A program made the translations under genes and the position numbers. DNA of 64,000 bases, from assembly GCA_036346395.1 (NCBI GenBank), contig CM070603.1:23903045-23967044 (forward strand). The letters run 5' to 3'. This document shows positions 11,433 through 22,644 of this stretch, in pieces. The stretch's first letter is position 1, and each line of letters begins with the position of its first letter. The notes beneath the pieces are model-generated. The model was given only the letters and a program-made list of their open reading frames with translations, was not told the DNA's origin and did no database searches. The DNA is from Hsuehochloa calcarea (lineage: Eukaryota > Streptophyta > Magnoliopsida > Poales > Poaceae).

Positions 11433-14400
11433 ACAGCAGAGGCACCGTCTTTGCCACCATCAACGACGTCGCCGAATGCGTCTAGATCTCCGATCAAGGT
11501 GGTACGCAAGCAAGATGGCAGAGGAATATCCAAATTGCCCTCGGGCCGCATGACTATCACAGAGGTCAGTGACGTTGGGATCCCTCTGAGTCCAAAGAAT
11601 GCATTGCGAGATTCCGGACCGTCTGCGGGGTACTTGCAAGGGAACGGTTCCCCATCACCAACCCAAGCTGGAAGTCTCTGACGGATGTAGAGAGAGCACA
11701 GCTGCAGACTAAAATTTCTACCTCGTTCACTTTCCCTGAAGCAGACCAGGCACGCGTGCGACGGCAGGCGTTCCACGAGATGTGCCATGCATGGAGGACC
11801 TTCAAGAGCACGCTTGTCACAAAGTAAGTGAACACGATTCGGACACCCTTCACGAAGTATCATTTCTTATCGCGGGATACATGGGATGCCTTCGTGCAGA
11901 CGAAGACGACGACCGAATTTCAGGAGCAAAGTGCGACGCACAGAGCTCTCCAGGCACAAAACACTCACCCCCACAAACTCGGCACCGCTAGGTACGCGGG
12001 TAAAGCCACGCAGTGGGCGGCGGAGGACGAGACCGCTACCAGACCGTTCGCTGAGATCTCAGATGAGCGCGCTCGAGCCTGGTTAAGAGCGAGGGCATCA
12101 GCCACGTCTTGGGGCAGCGTGCAGCAGCTCTTTCACAAACCCGGCAAACGAGGCAGTGTCCCAACGCCTGGTAAATATGTCGAACCACTTAGTTGTTAAT
12201 AAGTCCATAACTTTACAGTGTCTATAATAACATGATTGCCCTCTTGCAGGAAGCATTGACTTCTGCATGTTCCCAAGGTTCCTTCCAAGTAGATAGGGAG
12301 AAGGACGTACTATCTACGGCCCTGGGAAACAAGGAGCATCCGGGTCGCACGCGAGGTGTTGGGGTTTACGTACCTTGGAGGGATGGATCCCGACATGATT
12401 CCGACACATATAGGAGTAGGAAGAGATCCAAGGACCAGCACGACGCCCGGTTGGAACATGTGCTTACTGAAAAATTTCAAGCACAAATAACAATCTTGCA
12501 AAACCAAGTAAATCAACTCCTCCAGGCGCAAGCCACCCCCGTTAATTTGGGAGCAAGTCCTCCTCAACATCGGAGTAGCGTCGCGTCCATACATAATTCT
12601 GGACATGACGACGTTCAATTATCGATCAATGAGATCGAGGTAATGTACATCTCTGGAATGCTCCAAAGATAGACCTATAGGACGCCATAGCTAATTGTGT
12701 ATCGTTTTGTAGGAGCCGACGCCTTGCAAGCTCCAAGTGAGGATGGTCGGATCCATTCCTATTGAGGCTGGGCGGGGTATGGTGTATCCATACTAGGAAG
12801 GGGCAGTGCAGCACGGTGCCCAGCTAGCGCAGGGTTACGCTAGGGTCCAGGTGAACATGGTACATGATAATTTCATAGCCATCCCACTGGAGATTCGCCC
12901 AAACGAAGAAATCAGAACACTAAGGGATGCCATGTACACTTTTATCCAGTGGCCCAAGAAGGACATCGCCCTCGACCCTACACTGACGCCATATCGACAT
13001 GATCCTGCCTCTGCAATAGGACCCTCGATGAGTCCGCCTCAACCTTCGCTTCAGAAGGCCGCCTCATCGGTTCCAGTAGAGAATACACCGAAGGGATAAG
13101 AAAATGTGTCACCATATCGGTCCCCGAGTCGTCTCACGGGAAGACGGGACACAAGCAACTCGTTAAGGCAAAATCGATATCAAAGAACATTCAGGCGCCT
13201 GCCAAGCTCGGGAAATACTCTCTCGGAAGTCCGTTGATCTCCAACACAGAACTACACGGCTCAGGACTAGCTTGTCAATCTTTGCATGAATGGTACATGC
13301 GCAATACTCGAGAGGAGGGGACCATACTGGAATCATCGTCAGATACAAGAGGGAGCATTTTCTCCACGAGTCGGGCCACTTCGTCGTGGGCTTCGACGAC
13401 TTATTCGACCTATACAACCTCAATGCCCTCGACGCATCACTTCTACGATGCTGGACACTGTAAGTGTGTACAATCAAGTTCTACACTCACGTGATACCGA
13501 TAAATATCACAACTCATGGCTTATCTACATATACAATATGAAATGTGCCCATCGACTCAAAGAACCGGTGGGTTTCCTCGACCCACACGTGATCTCTGAG
13601 CAAACAATCAACCAAGACGCATCCTACGTCAAGAATTACATAAAAATAGGATTGCTTGCTTTGGACGACAGGGAGTACATAATGGTGCCCTACAACCAGA
13701 AGTAAGTGCTTCACTACTTGTTATACAAATTTCGTTTGAACATAGGTTTATGACTATAGCGACATACATGAGTAGGTTCCATTGGATTCTTCTAATCATT
13801 GTACCAAAGAGGAATACGGTATTGTACCTTGATTCCCTATTGAACAAAAACCCCAACTTCACCCTTCTTAAAGGAATACTCGACAGGTATGTTCATTTCC
13901 TCTTGCACATTATAACTCTATTGTAGTATTCCTTCGTTTGAAATGTATGCGGATAACTTTTTAGAATCATGTAGGTCGTTCATCGGATATGTTGCCGATG
14001 GAGGGGTATACAAGGGATCGAGCGCCACACTGACTCACAGGATGCGGTTTTCGGTACACGCTACAACACAATAATCCTATATCATACTTCGTAATATTGC
14101 GTCTCGGACTAACTGTACCTATATATGTAATTCTAATTTTGCAGTGCCGCCAGCAAAAACGAGATCACCTATGCGCATTCTACGTATGCCATCATATGCG
14201 GCTATTGATTAGTTATAGGAGGCACGATCCCCAGGTTTGTTAATCTCGTAATAATTATTTCTTAATTATAAATTTAAATATATATGCTTACTACTTTACT
14301 CCTGCTGTCGACAGCTCTTAGATATAGAGTTAAATGCACTCGACATGAAATAGCTCACGTACGTTTGAGGGGCGCTCTACAGCTTCATCAAGGCGGACAT

Positions 14401-14461
14401 CGTTAACCCCGACGGAGAGTTTCACGCCGTCGACACCGATGAACGACCTTCGAACAATTGA
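11433..14461 (+). pseudogene. Second CACTA-2 gene: Ptta/En/Spm domain joined to a Ulp1-like protease
   Basis: The first part matches the plant Ptta/En/Spm family (Transposase_24): SFTFPEADQARVRRQAF, then LSRDTWDAFVQTKTTTEF and NTHPHKLGTARYAG. Exons from 12239 carry RTRGVGVYVPWRDG and a coiled-coil-like stretch. The segment at 12710-13099 contains EAGRGMVYPY and FIQWPKKDIALDP. The C-terminal part resembles C48 (Ulp1) peptidases over four exons, with likely His in FHWILLI, Asp in YLDS, and Gln and Cys in CRQQKRDHLCAFYVC. Introns with GT/AG edges separate these exons near 13702, 13888, 14054 and 14235. The predicted start is ACA (11433), where CACTA-3 has ATG; further stops are visible, for example after YPY near 12793. 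This gene is probably the TNP1/TnpA counterpart. The role of the protease-like part is unknown. Confidence 0.8.
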
Positions 14462-14684
14462 TTCAATATTGAAATTCAATTTGAGTAGTTGTAATTCAAT
14501 TTGTAACTTTACTGACAATACATGAAATATTCTTTTGCAATTGATTTTCAGTTAAATGATCACTTTCAGTTGTCAGATACATCTGTGACGTACCTGTTTC
14601 TGCTTGTTTGTTTTCAGAGGGTATGGCTAGCAATTCCTGAGGCTAGCTAAAAATGCGACAAAAATTAGTTGGGTACAAAGAACT

Positions 14685-14980
14685 ATCACAGACGGTTGCA
14701 GCCAAGAACCGCAGGATATACCACTATCACGCATGCAGCTTGGTTGAAACTGGTTGATAGTGACCCTTCCTGCACGGATTTATTTAAAAACTGTCTGTGA
14801 TAGTGGTATATCACAGACGGTTTTTGTTAAAAAAACCGTCTGTGATGATCTTTATCACAGACGGTTGAAAAATCGTATGTGATAACCACCTGTCATCACA
14901 GATGTGCAAATTCAGATGGTTCAAAAACCGTCTGTGATGACTGTTATGAACCGTCTGTGATGACCTTTTTTGTAGTAGTG
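14685..14980 (+). repeat. CACTA-2 3' subterminal array and terminal inverted repeat
   Basis: Inverted pairs of ATCACAGACGGTT and its complement fill this end, some decayed. One AT-rich hairpin pair reads GACGGTTTTTGTT / AAAAAAACCGTC around 14815-14842. The element ends GTAGTAGTG at 14980. Confidence 0.85.
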
Positions 14981-14983
14981 CAT

Positions 14984-15230
14984 ATAAGTATCTTATACTC
15001 ATTGCTTATGTGTGCGCCTCATACTTAGGTTGCGGGAGATGCTTTATCAATGGATCAAATCCTTGTGCACTTTGCATATCTTACACAAACCTTGGTCTAA
15101 GACTTCGACCACACTAGAGACTTCGACCACACTAGTGTAAGACTTCGACCACCCTGGTGTAAGACTTCGACCAAACTGGTCTAAGACTTCGACCACCCTG
15201 ATTGCACCATACACAAGGAATGCAGTAAGT
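14984..15230 (-). mobile_element. Displaced remainder of the Copia internal region
   Basis: This DNA continues the Copia sequence interrupted at 3295. The stretch with GCTTTATCAATGGATCAAA resembles the 3' end of BARE-type pol read in reverse. At 15091-15200 there are about five copies of an 18-24 bp unit containing AAGACTTCGACCAC. The Copia element is otherwise missing from the window. Confidence 0.45.
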
Positions 15231-16276
15231 TTGTATTTATATGCACTTGAAGTATGTATTTATATGTATTTAAATGGACCAGACATGTTTGTAGGAAGGG
15301 TTTCTAATATGTTCGGTTTAACACCGGTGTGGTGCCATGAAGCGTCACACAACACCCTTGCCGGTCGTGGCACGCGAGCGAATCAATCGGGAGTCAGGTC
15401 TAGAGATTCGTCCCGTAATAAAAGCGAGCACCGCGGGCAAGGAGGGCAGCAGCTGATGGAGCGATAGATGTGTGGAGGAGGGAGTGTCTCTTACCTAGAG
15501 TAGTCATGTGGTAGTAAACTTCTCACATTCCAAGTCACATGAAATCATAAAAACCTAATTTCTGAAACCTTTCATCCTAATTTTCGAGACCTAAACCCTT
15601 AGTTTGTTGAGATAATTTCAAAATATATAAAATTATAAATAAAATTACAAAATCAAGTCAACTATGTAAGGAGTTTGAAAAAAAATCATAATGTTTGGAC
15701 CATATTTTCTATATTAGAAAACAACATACTTAAATGAATTTTTGAGAAAAAAGTTAGTATGGATAAAATTATGAGAAAATTACACAAATAAGTACACTGT
15801 GCCGAAAGGCTCCACAAAACATTTCATAATTTTTTGAGCTAATTTTATATATTTAGAAATTTGTCCAAAAATATACTAAATGGATTTTGGATAAAACCTA
15901 CTATAGTGCTATAGTACCCCTCGGGGCCTGCTGCAGTAGGGTGGCAATATTGTAGGGGTGGGACCCGTGGCGCAGTAGGCGGGTTGAGAGGGCCAATAAT
16001 GGAATTTCGGGCGTAAGGGGACTACATTTGGAATTGCAGTGGTCTAGGGGGGCCAATAGTGTCCAAAATGCTCGTTTATTCTCTTATGAAATAATAGTTT
16101 AGAATGTCATGATAAATAGTTAATTCATACTACCTAAAAGCTCATTTGTGCTCTTGTAGGCTATATTCACCTTAATAAGAATAAGCACTAGTATGATACA
16201 AAATTACACCTTGGTAAATGACACACAATTGTTTTTACAAACACTGATAAGGATATTTGGTTAATCAGCAATATAC
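15231..16276. other. AT-rich intergenic DNA
   Basis: I see no supportable gene. A G-rich stretch at 15910-16060 (GGGGTGGGACCCGTGG and neighbours) stands out from the AT-rich background and may be a repeat remnant. Confidence 0.4.
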
Positions 16277-16280
16277 TTAG

Positions 16281-16435
16281 GAAAAGTAAGTTGAGGGTTG
16301 AGGCCAAGAGGGTGGACAGACACGAGTTGGTTGGGAGTTCATCTCCTCACCCAATAGACTTTGGAAAGTATGTTGAAGGTGAGACCAAGAGGGTGGACAA
16401 CCACTAGATGGTTGATGGTCCATCTTCTCACTTGA
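16281..16435. repeat. Two diverged 80-bp tandem copies
   Basis: 16281-16362 and 16363-16435 both contain GAAAGTA, TTGA, then CCAAGAGGGTGGACA, and end near CTTCTCAC or CTCCTCAC. The function is unknown. Confidence 0.6.
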
Positions 16436-16552
16436 GAAAGATAATGACTAGAACCTTGTGCCAAGTAACAGACCATAGAAACCGCTCAACCACATGTTTG
16501 GTATATCCAACTTAGCTCATTACACTTCTCATTATAATCGAATATCTACAAG

Positions 16553-16660
16553 TGGGACCTGCTCTAGCGGTAAAGGGCAGCCGCGGGTTTGAAAAGGGGT
16601 GGGATAGGAGTTGGCCCAGAGGGTCACTCGCAGATCTACACAACGACAGATCCATTCAGC
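16553..16660 (+). repeat. Possible tRNA-derived SINE head
   Basis: GGACCTGCTCTAGCGGTAAA resembles a polymerase III A box, and CCGCGGGTTTGAAA about 22 bases later resembles a B box. No cloverleaf supports a real tRNA. The 3' boundary and any target duplication are not visible to me. Confidence 0.35.
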
Positions 16661-18180
16661 ATCAGACCACGAATTTCACCATTAGCCGCTGGTCTCCCTA
16701 TGGTTGTTTGGCCAATAAACTACCGTGTAAAGTCTAGAAAGGAAGACAATGAAAATGCTTTGTTATCTCAACTAAATCGCACGCGAATATGTTTTGTGTT
16801 TATAGCTTGATATTAGGAGTCTAAGGTATCTTGTGGGTGAAGTTGTACAACTTTACAGAGTATAATCAATTGTATTCAAATACGTCGTACTTCCAGGTTA
16901 ATGGAATATTGTTCACAGGTGATTTCAGGAAACGAGGCATAAGTAGAGATTTTGAGATGTTAATGTGTTAATTACAATTAATTGATCCCCTCTCTTATTA
17001 TATTCTAAAGTCAAAGTGTTTTACCTAAAAGTACGCATCCACACTCATAGTACGGTAACCCCTCAACAATTAATTGAAATTCTCACAAGTAGTTAAATAA
17101 ACTTGTCATGTGGCTTGCTGAGTACATTGTGTAGTCAAACTTGCTTAATTTTCATCAGAATGTGTATCAGACGAATGAATGATACATTTAAGAATGTATT
17201 AAGGTTACGACTGCACTTAAGCTTTTCCATAGAAGCGCTTTGGCTCTTCTGGTCATAAGTTAAAGTTTTTGGGCTTGAATTGCCCACATAGCTGTTGCAA
17301 AATAGCCATTAGACCATATTTTAATCAAACTAATGTTTTTAAAATACTCGTGAGCAGGTATGATATTGTTTATATCTGCAAGTGAAATCATAGCCGGTTG
17401 CGAAAATATGGAAGGCCATCTTTGAAAAATGGGGTAAAATGGGTCGTCAGCCCGCATATCATCGATACAGTATAATTACAATCGATACAGTATAATCTCC
17501 ATCGAAGATTACCCCAACGGTTCCTCCTCCTTGCGTATGCATTTCCCGCTTCCCTCATCGATTCCTCCCCCTCGCCTACGCATCTCGGTCATCTGGTCCC
17601 ATGGCGCGCTCAACGGCGGCCACGGGAGCTGGATGGGAGCACTCGTCGGCGGCCGCGGCAGTAGGATGGCGTTACGTGGTTCTCTGAAATGTAACCAGTG
17701 TTTGCTGTTCATGTCCATGTATACTATGCAAAATGTGTTGTTACTTTGCAATCTAGCTCATGTCTTACGGAAGATGAGATGTAAGTACTTTCTTCAGATG
17801 GTCTCTGTAGACTGTAGGTGACTCGAAGGATGCTCTGCGTATTTGAGAATATCATCTCTGAAGTGATTTGTCATCTCGGAAGGATGCTCTGGTGCAAAAC
17901 TGATGCTGTGTGGATGTGCTAAAGTTCGCTTCGTAACCTGGGAGCAAAACTGATGCGGCCAGAGTGTACCGAAGAGGGCGGCGGCGCGGCCGGGTTCACC
18001 TGTTGCGGGAAAGGAGACGAACCTGAGAGGGTCCCTGTGTAAACTGATTTAGGGTTGAGGGCGTTTTAGTCCTTGCACAGGGCATCCTATTCCATTCTAC
18101 ACACCGAAACAGCCAGAGCAGCTAACGTAATGTGATGGAATGATATTTTTCTAGATGGTGTGGTATACAACTGAACCAAT
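16661..18180. other. Intergenic DNA without recognised genes
   Basis: Mostly AT-rich. A GC-richer stretch at 17520-17670 and another at 17940-18010 have no convincing coding structure. I see no terminal inverted repeats. Confidence 0.35.
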
Positions 18181-18374
18181 AACTTTTAATGGTATTTTTA
18201 AAAACTATACATCTTTTGAGGTACAGACCTATTACCCCGCAAAACTGCAGCCTTCTCCTAAGACTGTCCAAACACAACTCTGCTTCCCATTGCACAAACA
18301 ATAATTATGTGCATGCACCTTCTCTTCTAGTCATTTTACAGCTCATTAAGAAATCAACATTTTATTTTTTCCTT

Positions 18375-19165
18375 ATAACTTCATTTAGGGGTGAGATTGC
18401 CTCTAAAAGTTAAATTTTTATCGTGGTTAGTCCTTGAGCAAATGATATCAACTAAAGACAATCTTATACATAGGGGCTGGTGGGAAAAATCTTGTATCTT
18501 TTGTGGTTTAGATGAGAGTATCAACCATTTATTTTTGTGTTGTCATTTGTCGAGATTTATTTGGATCACTGTAGGATATGCATTTGGCTTACCTTGTCCT
18601 CCAGCCAATGTCCATCGGTTGATGACCAACTGAGTTGGAGGTTTTGCTAGGAGGTCAAGACGGTTGGTAATAGTTGGCATAGCTGCTATTATTTGGAGCA
18701 TTTGGAGAGTACGAAATTCAGCTTGCTTTCAACAAAAATGGCATCTGGAACCAGTGTTAGTGATGTTTGATGTTTCCCATTGGATTGATCTTTGGGCCAA
18801 AATGTAGAAGGAAGTAGATCAGGAATAACCTTTCAGGTGCCAGAGTGCTAGAACATGTTGCGATGGAGGTTTCTAGAGCAAGAAGGAGATGGTCGCTGTG
18901 GATCAAGTAGCTGAAGGCCGAGATTAATTATGGTGGTAGTCAGTCTCTGTCAGTTTCTGCTATCTCTATGTTGATTGCTGACAGTTTGTTGATTGCTGAC
19001 AGTTTATTCAATGGTTGTAATCGCAGTATCCGAGCTTCGCTTCATGTTTCGCTTGATGTTTTGAGTTGTACCTACTGGTTTCTTCCTTTTTGTTCTTTTA
19101 GTTTGCTGACTGAACCCTTGTAAGCCTGGTTTCTATTAATAGATGACTTTTATTTTAAAAAAATG
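18375..19165 (+). pseudogene. LINE 3' fragment with zf-RVT domain
   Basis: The plus strand encodes LPLKVKFLSWLVLEQ, then RGWWEKSCIFCGLDESINHLFLCC: a zf-RVT motif with a CxxC pair, followed by histidine and cysteine. A TGA follows LMTN, and coding-like sequence continues past it (IIWSIWRVRNSACF). A 3' untranslated region follows and ends in AAAAAAA near 19160. The missing 5' part is typical of truncated L1-type insertions. It differs from the fragment at 9836-10640. Confidence 0.65.
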
Positions 19166-19351
19166 TACTTCTCTACTTTATGATAGCACTTTTTTCGCCT
19201 TTTATTAAAAAAAGCACTTCTCTTCTTTATGATGGTACAGTTTTTTATTCTTGGAGAAGACCCGTTCGGCATTTTAATTGGCTGCTAGCTGAATGCATTT
19301 ATAGTGCGTCACCACTGTGCCGGCGAAGGTCACTCCGGTATGACTAGCCAG

Positions 19352-22300
19352 TGTGGGGGATCCTGAGCCGCGGATCAAGCTTCCTGTGTATTATGTATTA
19401 GTTTTATTATCAATATCTAATTTATACAATTTGTAAGATCGATGAAATCATATCCATACAACAAGTTTACTAAGAAGCAGATAAAATAATATTACTTAGT
19501 AGCAAAAGAATCTTATGGTTAAGGTTTACAGAGTTTGCTACACAGGTCTAAAGATAACAGAGTAAACTTGCAGCGGAATAAAACAACTAGTAGTCATCCG
19601 ACATGCCTACAGGCAATCGAGTGAGGGACGCGACCTAGTTCGTATAGCCTTCAAAGTACTCATCTTCATAGAACTCGGTGTTCTCTGGTTCATCTACGGT
19701 GACTGATTAACAAATGACGTATAGCCGTGAGTACATAAAGTATTCAGCAAGTCGTAGTGAAATATATGCAAATAGTATTCATGCAAAGCTCGATAAAGAT
19801 AGTTTATGGCTATTTTGTAGAAAGCACTATTGACAGTAAATATAATAAATAGATTGATGAACATAATTTAAAAGATTAAATACATAAGTAAGTAAGTTCT
19901 TTAAAACAACTAGTGAATACTTCGTTCACTTCCCAACCAACAACCAACAACCAGAGCGCTTCCCAACAATCATTTCAACGTTTTTATGAAAATCTATCGC
20001 TCGTGTGAAAACACTAGGTATTGTCCATAGCTGGGGACACAGTTATTCGAATAATTTTTAACACTCTGTAGAGGTTGTACAACTTGACCCACAAGAGATA
20101 ATCATCTTGACAAAAAAACACGTTTCCTTAGACATGTGAATCAAGGAGATACTATCATTAGACTTTTACAAAACTCTGTTTTGACTCGGTTCTACTTGCT
20201 AAGGTTTCGCCATTCTGGATCTCCTCTTGCGCCGCTCACCAACCCTTAACAGAACCGAACCAAAATATTGCTAATTAGTTGGCCAGATCCACCCCACCTT
20301 GGACATGTGATTGTACAGTAAGGCCCAGATCAATGACGCACAAAGTTAAGTCCTTAGTGGTTGCTCAAGCGAGACTACCTCAACCCATGTGCTTCGCGCA
20401 TTCCTCTTTTACTGCCGACTACTCGCCCGAGCATAAATCATTTTCATTCAACCCGGCCAAATGGCAACCTTTGTCGTGGCACAACAAATTTTAATAACAG
20501 TGGCTTCCACCATAATTCCATATATCATTAAGTCAAGATTAACCATTTATGAATATGTGATCATGAATCCCAATGTACAACTAAAGCATGGCTAAGTATA
20601 ATATGCACCTATGTTGGTAATTAAATATGTCCAACTAAGATTAACCCAACCCGTGGTGTTCAAGGGTACATGTCATTCACAATTTTTCAAGCAGGCATAA
20701 TAGCGATTAGGTAATTAACTATTACCGAAATCATTATTATAAAACTAGCACTGCATGTTTATATAAAATAACATAATTTTATAAAATAGGTACGACATGA
20801 TCAAAGGCCTACAACTTGCCTTCGTTGAAGTGTTGAGATGCTTCGGTTGTCGGATCCAAGAACTCTTCCGAAACGCTGGAATCTATACGTACGAAAATAA
20901 CCAAATAAATAAAACAATTACAAATAAAATCCAAAAATATCAAATTAGAACCAAAAGAAAGATACTGAATTTAGATTACTTTAGAAACAAGAATTATTCA
21001 ATTTGGAGTTCGTATGCGAAAGATATAGCCTAAACCATTTCTGTTGGAAGAGAAAATCCAACAGTCAGGGTTTCAGTTACTGTTCAACGGTTCGACTACA
21101 TGTGGTTGGAAGGAGGTTCGACAATACATGGTCGAAAGGAGTTTCAACCACCTGGTCGGAAGGAGCTTTCGACCACAGCCAAAAGCGGCAGCGCGACGAA
21201 GTCTAGTGGTGGGGCTCTTCGGGCCCGATGGCTCGTCGGTGCTACGCGCTACGGTGAGCGGCGGTGAAGGTAGCAATGGGGAGGGGGGAGCAAGGCAAAC
21301 CTAAGGTGCGCGGTTTCAGTGGCGTGGCTCGATGGAGTGACCGGTGGCGAGAGGAAGAGCAGTGACGAGATCTAGCTTGCGGCGGCGCTAGAGCTCTCGC
21401 GACGCTTCGGCGGCGAGGAGGTGCGCTCGGGGTCGAACGCACCCTTGCAAAGACAACGAAGGTGACCACGACGGCGGAGGGGCTTCAACAGCGGTGCTAG
21501 AGGTGGAGGTGCGAGCTCCGGCCGGCGGCGGCGAAGCTCAAATAGCAACGAGGAGGGGGTGAGACATTGGGGGGTTAGGGGAAAGCAAGAGGGGGGTCCT
21601 GGTGCTCCTCTTTATAGGAAAGGGGGGGAAGTGGCAAAGCTCGACGGTAAGGGCCCGGGGTGGTTCGAACGGAGCAGGCCGACGCGACGGGGACGAGATA
21701 GGAACACGTGGGGAGGAGAAAGAACATAGGGGGTGAGTGCGGCGATAGACGGACAATTAAATGCGCATGGTGTCGAGGAAAATGCGGCGGGATTCGTGCT
21801 GAAGGCGATGACTTTCGTCGTAGCGGTGACACGGGCGAGCACTGGCAACACGGGTGATAGGAAGGAGACAGTGACCAGGCGAGGTGGAGGCCGACAGGAG
21901 GGGCCCACCGAGCAGAGAGAGAGGGGGCGCGGAGTGGAGCAAGCCAGCACGCGGGAACAGGCTGGGAAATAGGAACATACCAGAGAGAATTCAGCGCAAA
22001 TAGAGAAATGAAAATTTTTAAATATTTTTTATTTACAGAAATCGAGAAAAAGGAAATAAGTTTTCAGAAAAAAGTAAAAAAAAGGAAATAGGGTTTAGAA
22101 AGAAGTAAATAATGTTCAAAAGTTCTAAAAAATACACAAAAAATCTTTGAATTAATTTGAACTTAATAAAATTGTTTACAATTTAAAGTTGTCTTTTTAA
22201 TTTTGAAAATAAATTATTTTTAGTTTTCGAGAAAAGGAAAAAACCCCCTTTTTAAAATCCAAGAAAAGACTTTAAATAACCCTTTTGATTTTAAATACCA

Positions 22301-22464
22301 GAAAACCCAATTAAACTAAAGTTGAATTAATTGAAGTTTGGTTAATTTATATTAAATTGTTTTTGTTTTCTAAAATCTCTAGTTAAGCTTTAGCAATTCA
22401 ATAAAATCAAATGGTTATTTATATTTTAAAAAATTCAAAAATCTCTGAAAGTTGGGATGCTACA
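19352..22464 (-). repeat. Gypsy 3' LTR (left copy)
   Basis: On the minus strand it begins TGTAGCATCCCAACTTTC. On the plus strand its left edge reads TGTGGGGGATCC. It aligns along its whole length with 28302-31352, allowing indels. A 25-bp-scale motif of GGTTCGACTACATG with GGTCGGAAGGA type repeats occurs near 21088-21180, as in the partner. Confidence 0.85.
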
Positions 22465-22485
22465 AACCTACCCCCATAAGGGAAT
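22465..22485 (-). promoter_or_regulatory. Gypsy polypurine tract
   Basis: The minus strand reads TTATGGGGGTAGGTT directly before the TGTAGCATCC start of the 3' LTR. This position and composition fit the plus-strand primer of LTR retrotransposons. Confidence 0.7.
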
Positions 22486-22644
22486 ATCGACCTTGAGATT
22501 CGACTGACTAGAGAATATGTGCTAAAACTGGGCATTTGCTCACTGAACCAAGCTGATTTCCCTTCCGAGTGAGACAAAACCGAAATGGAAACTGAACTGA
22601 CTAGAACTTACCTAGAACGATGTTTTGAACAGATTGGACTGGCG

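Larger units (their letters stand above)
3296..14980 (+). mobile_element. CACTA-2: complete-length, decayed CACTA (En/Spm) element
   Basis: The left terminus reads CACTACTACAAAACAGG and the right terminus ends CCTTTTTTGTAGTAGTG, giving a terminal inverted repeat of about 13 bases. Both sides are flanked by CAT (3293-3295 and 14981-14983), the 3-bp duplication expected for CACTA transposition. At 11,685 bp it holds a 5' array, a TNP2 pseudogene, an internal array and promoter-like region, a LINE-derived insert, a second gene with a Ulp1-like domain, and a 3' array. It lies in the internal region of a Copia retrotransposon, just beyond the polypurine tract. The intact duplication shows both ends still belong to one insertion event. 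Confidence 0.95.

Noticed and set aside
16553..16625. tRNA gene
   Set aside because: A- and B-box-like strings are present but acceptor and anticodon stems do not form.
20279..20494. Small open frame kept in both Gypsy LTRs (also 29254-29448)
   Set aside because: It is antisense to the element and has no known domain; similarity follows from the LTRs being copies of each other.
21538..21972. Pro/Ser-rich frames in the Gypsy LTRs
   Set aside because: Several frames on both strands are open in the same GC-rich segment, and the paired LTR copy disrupts them with indels.
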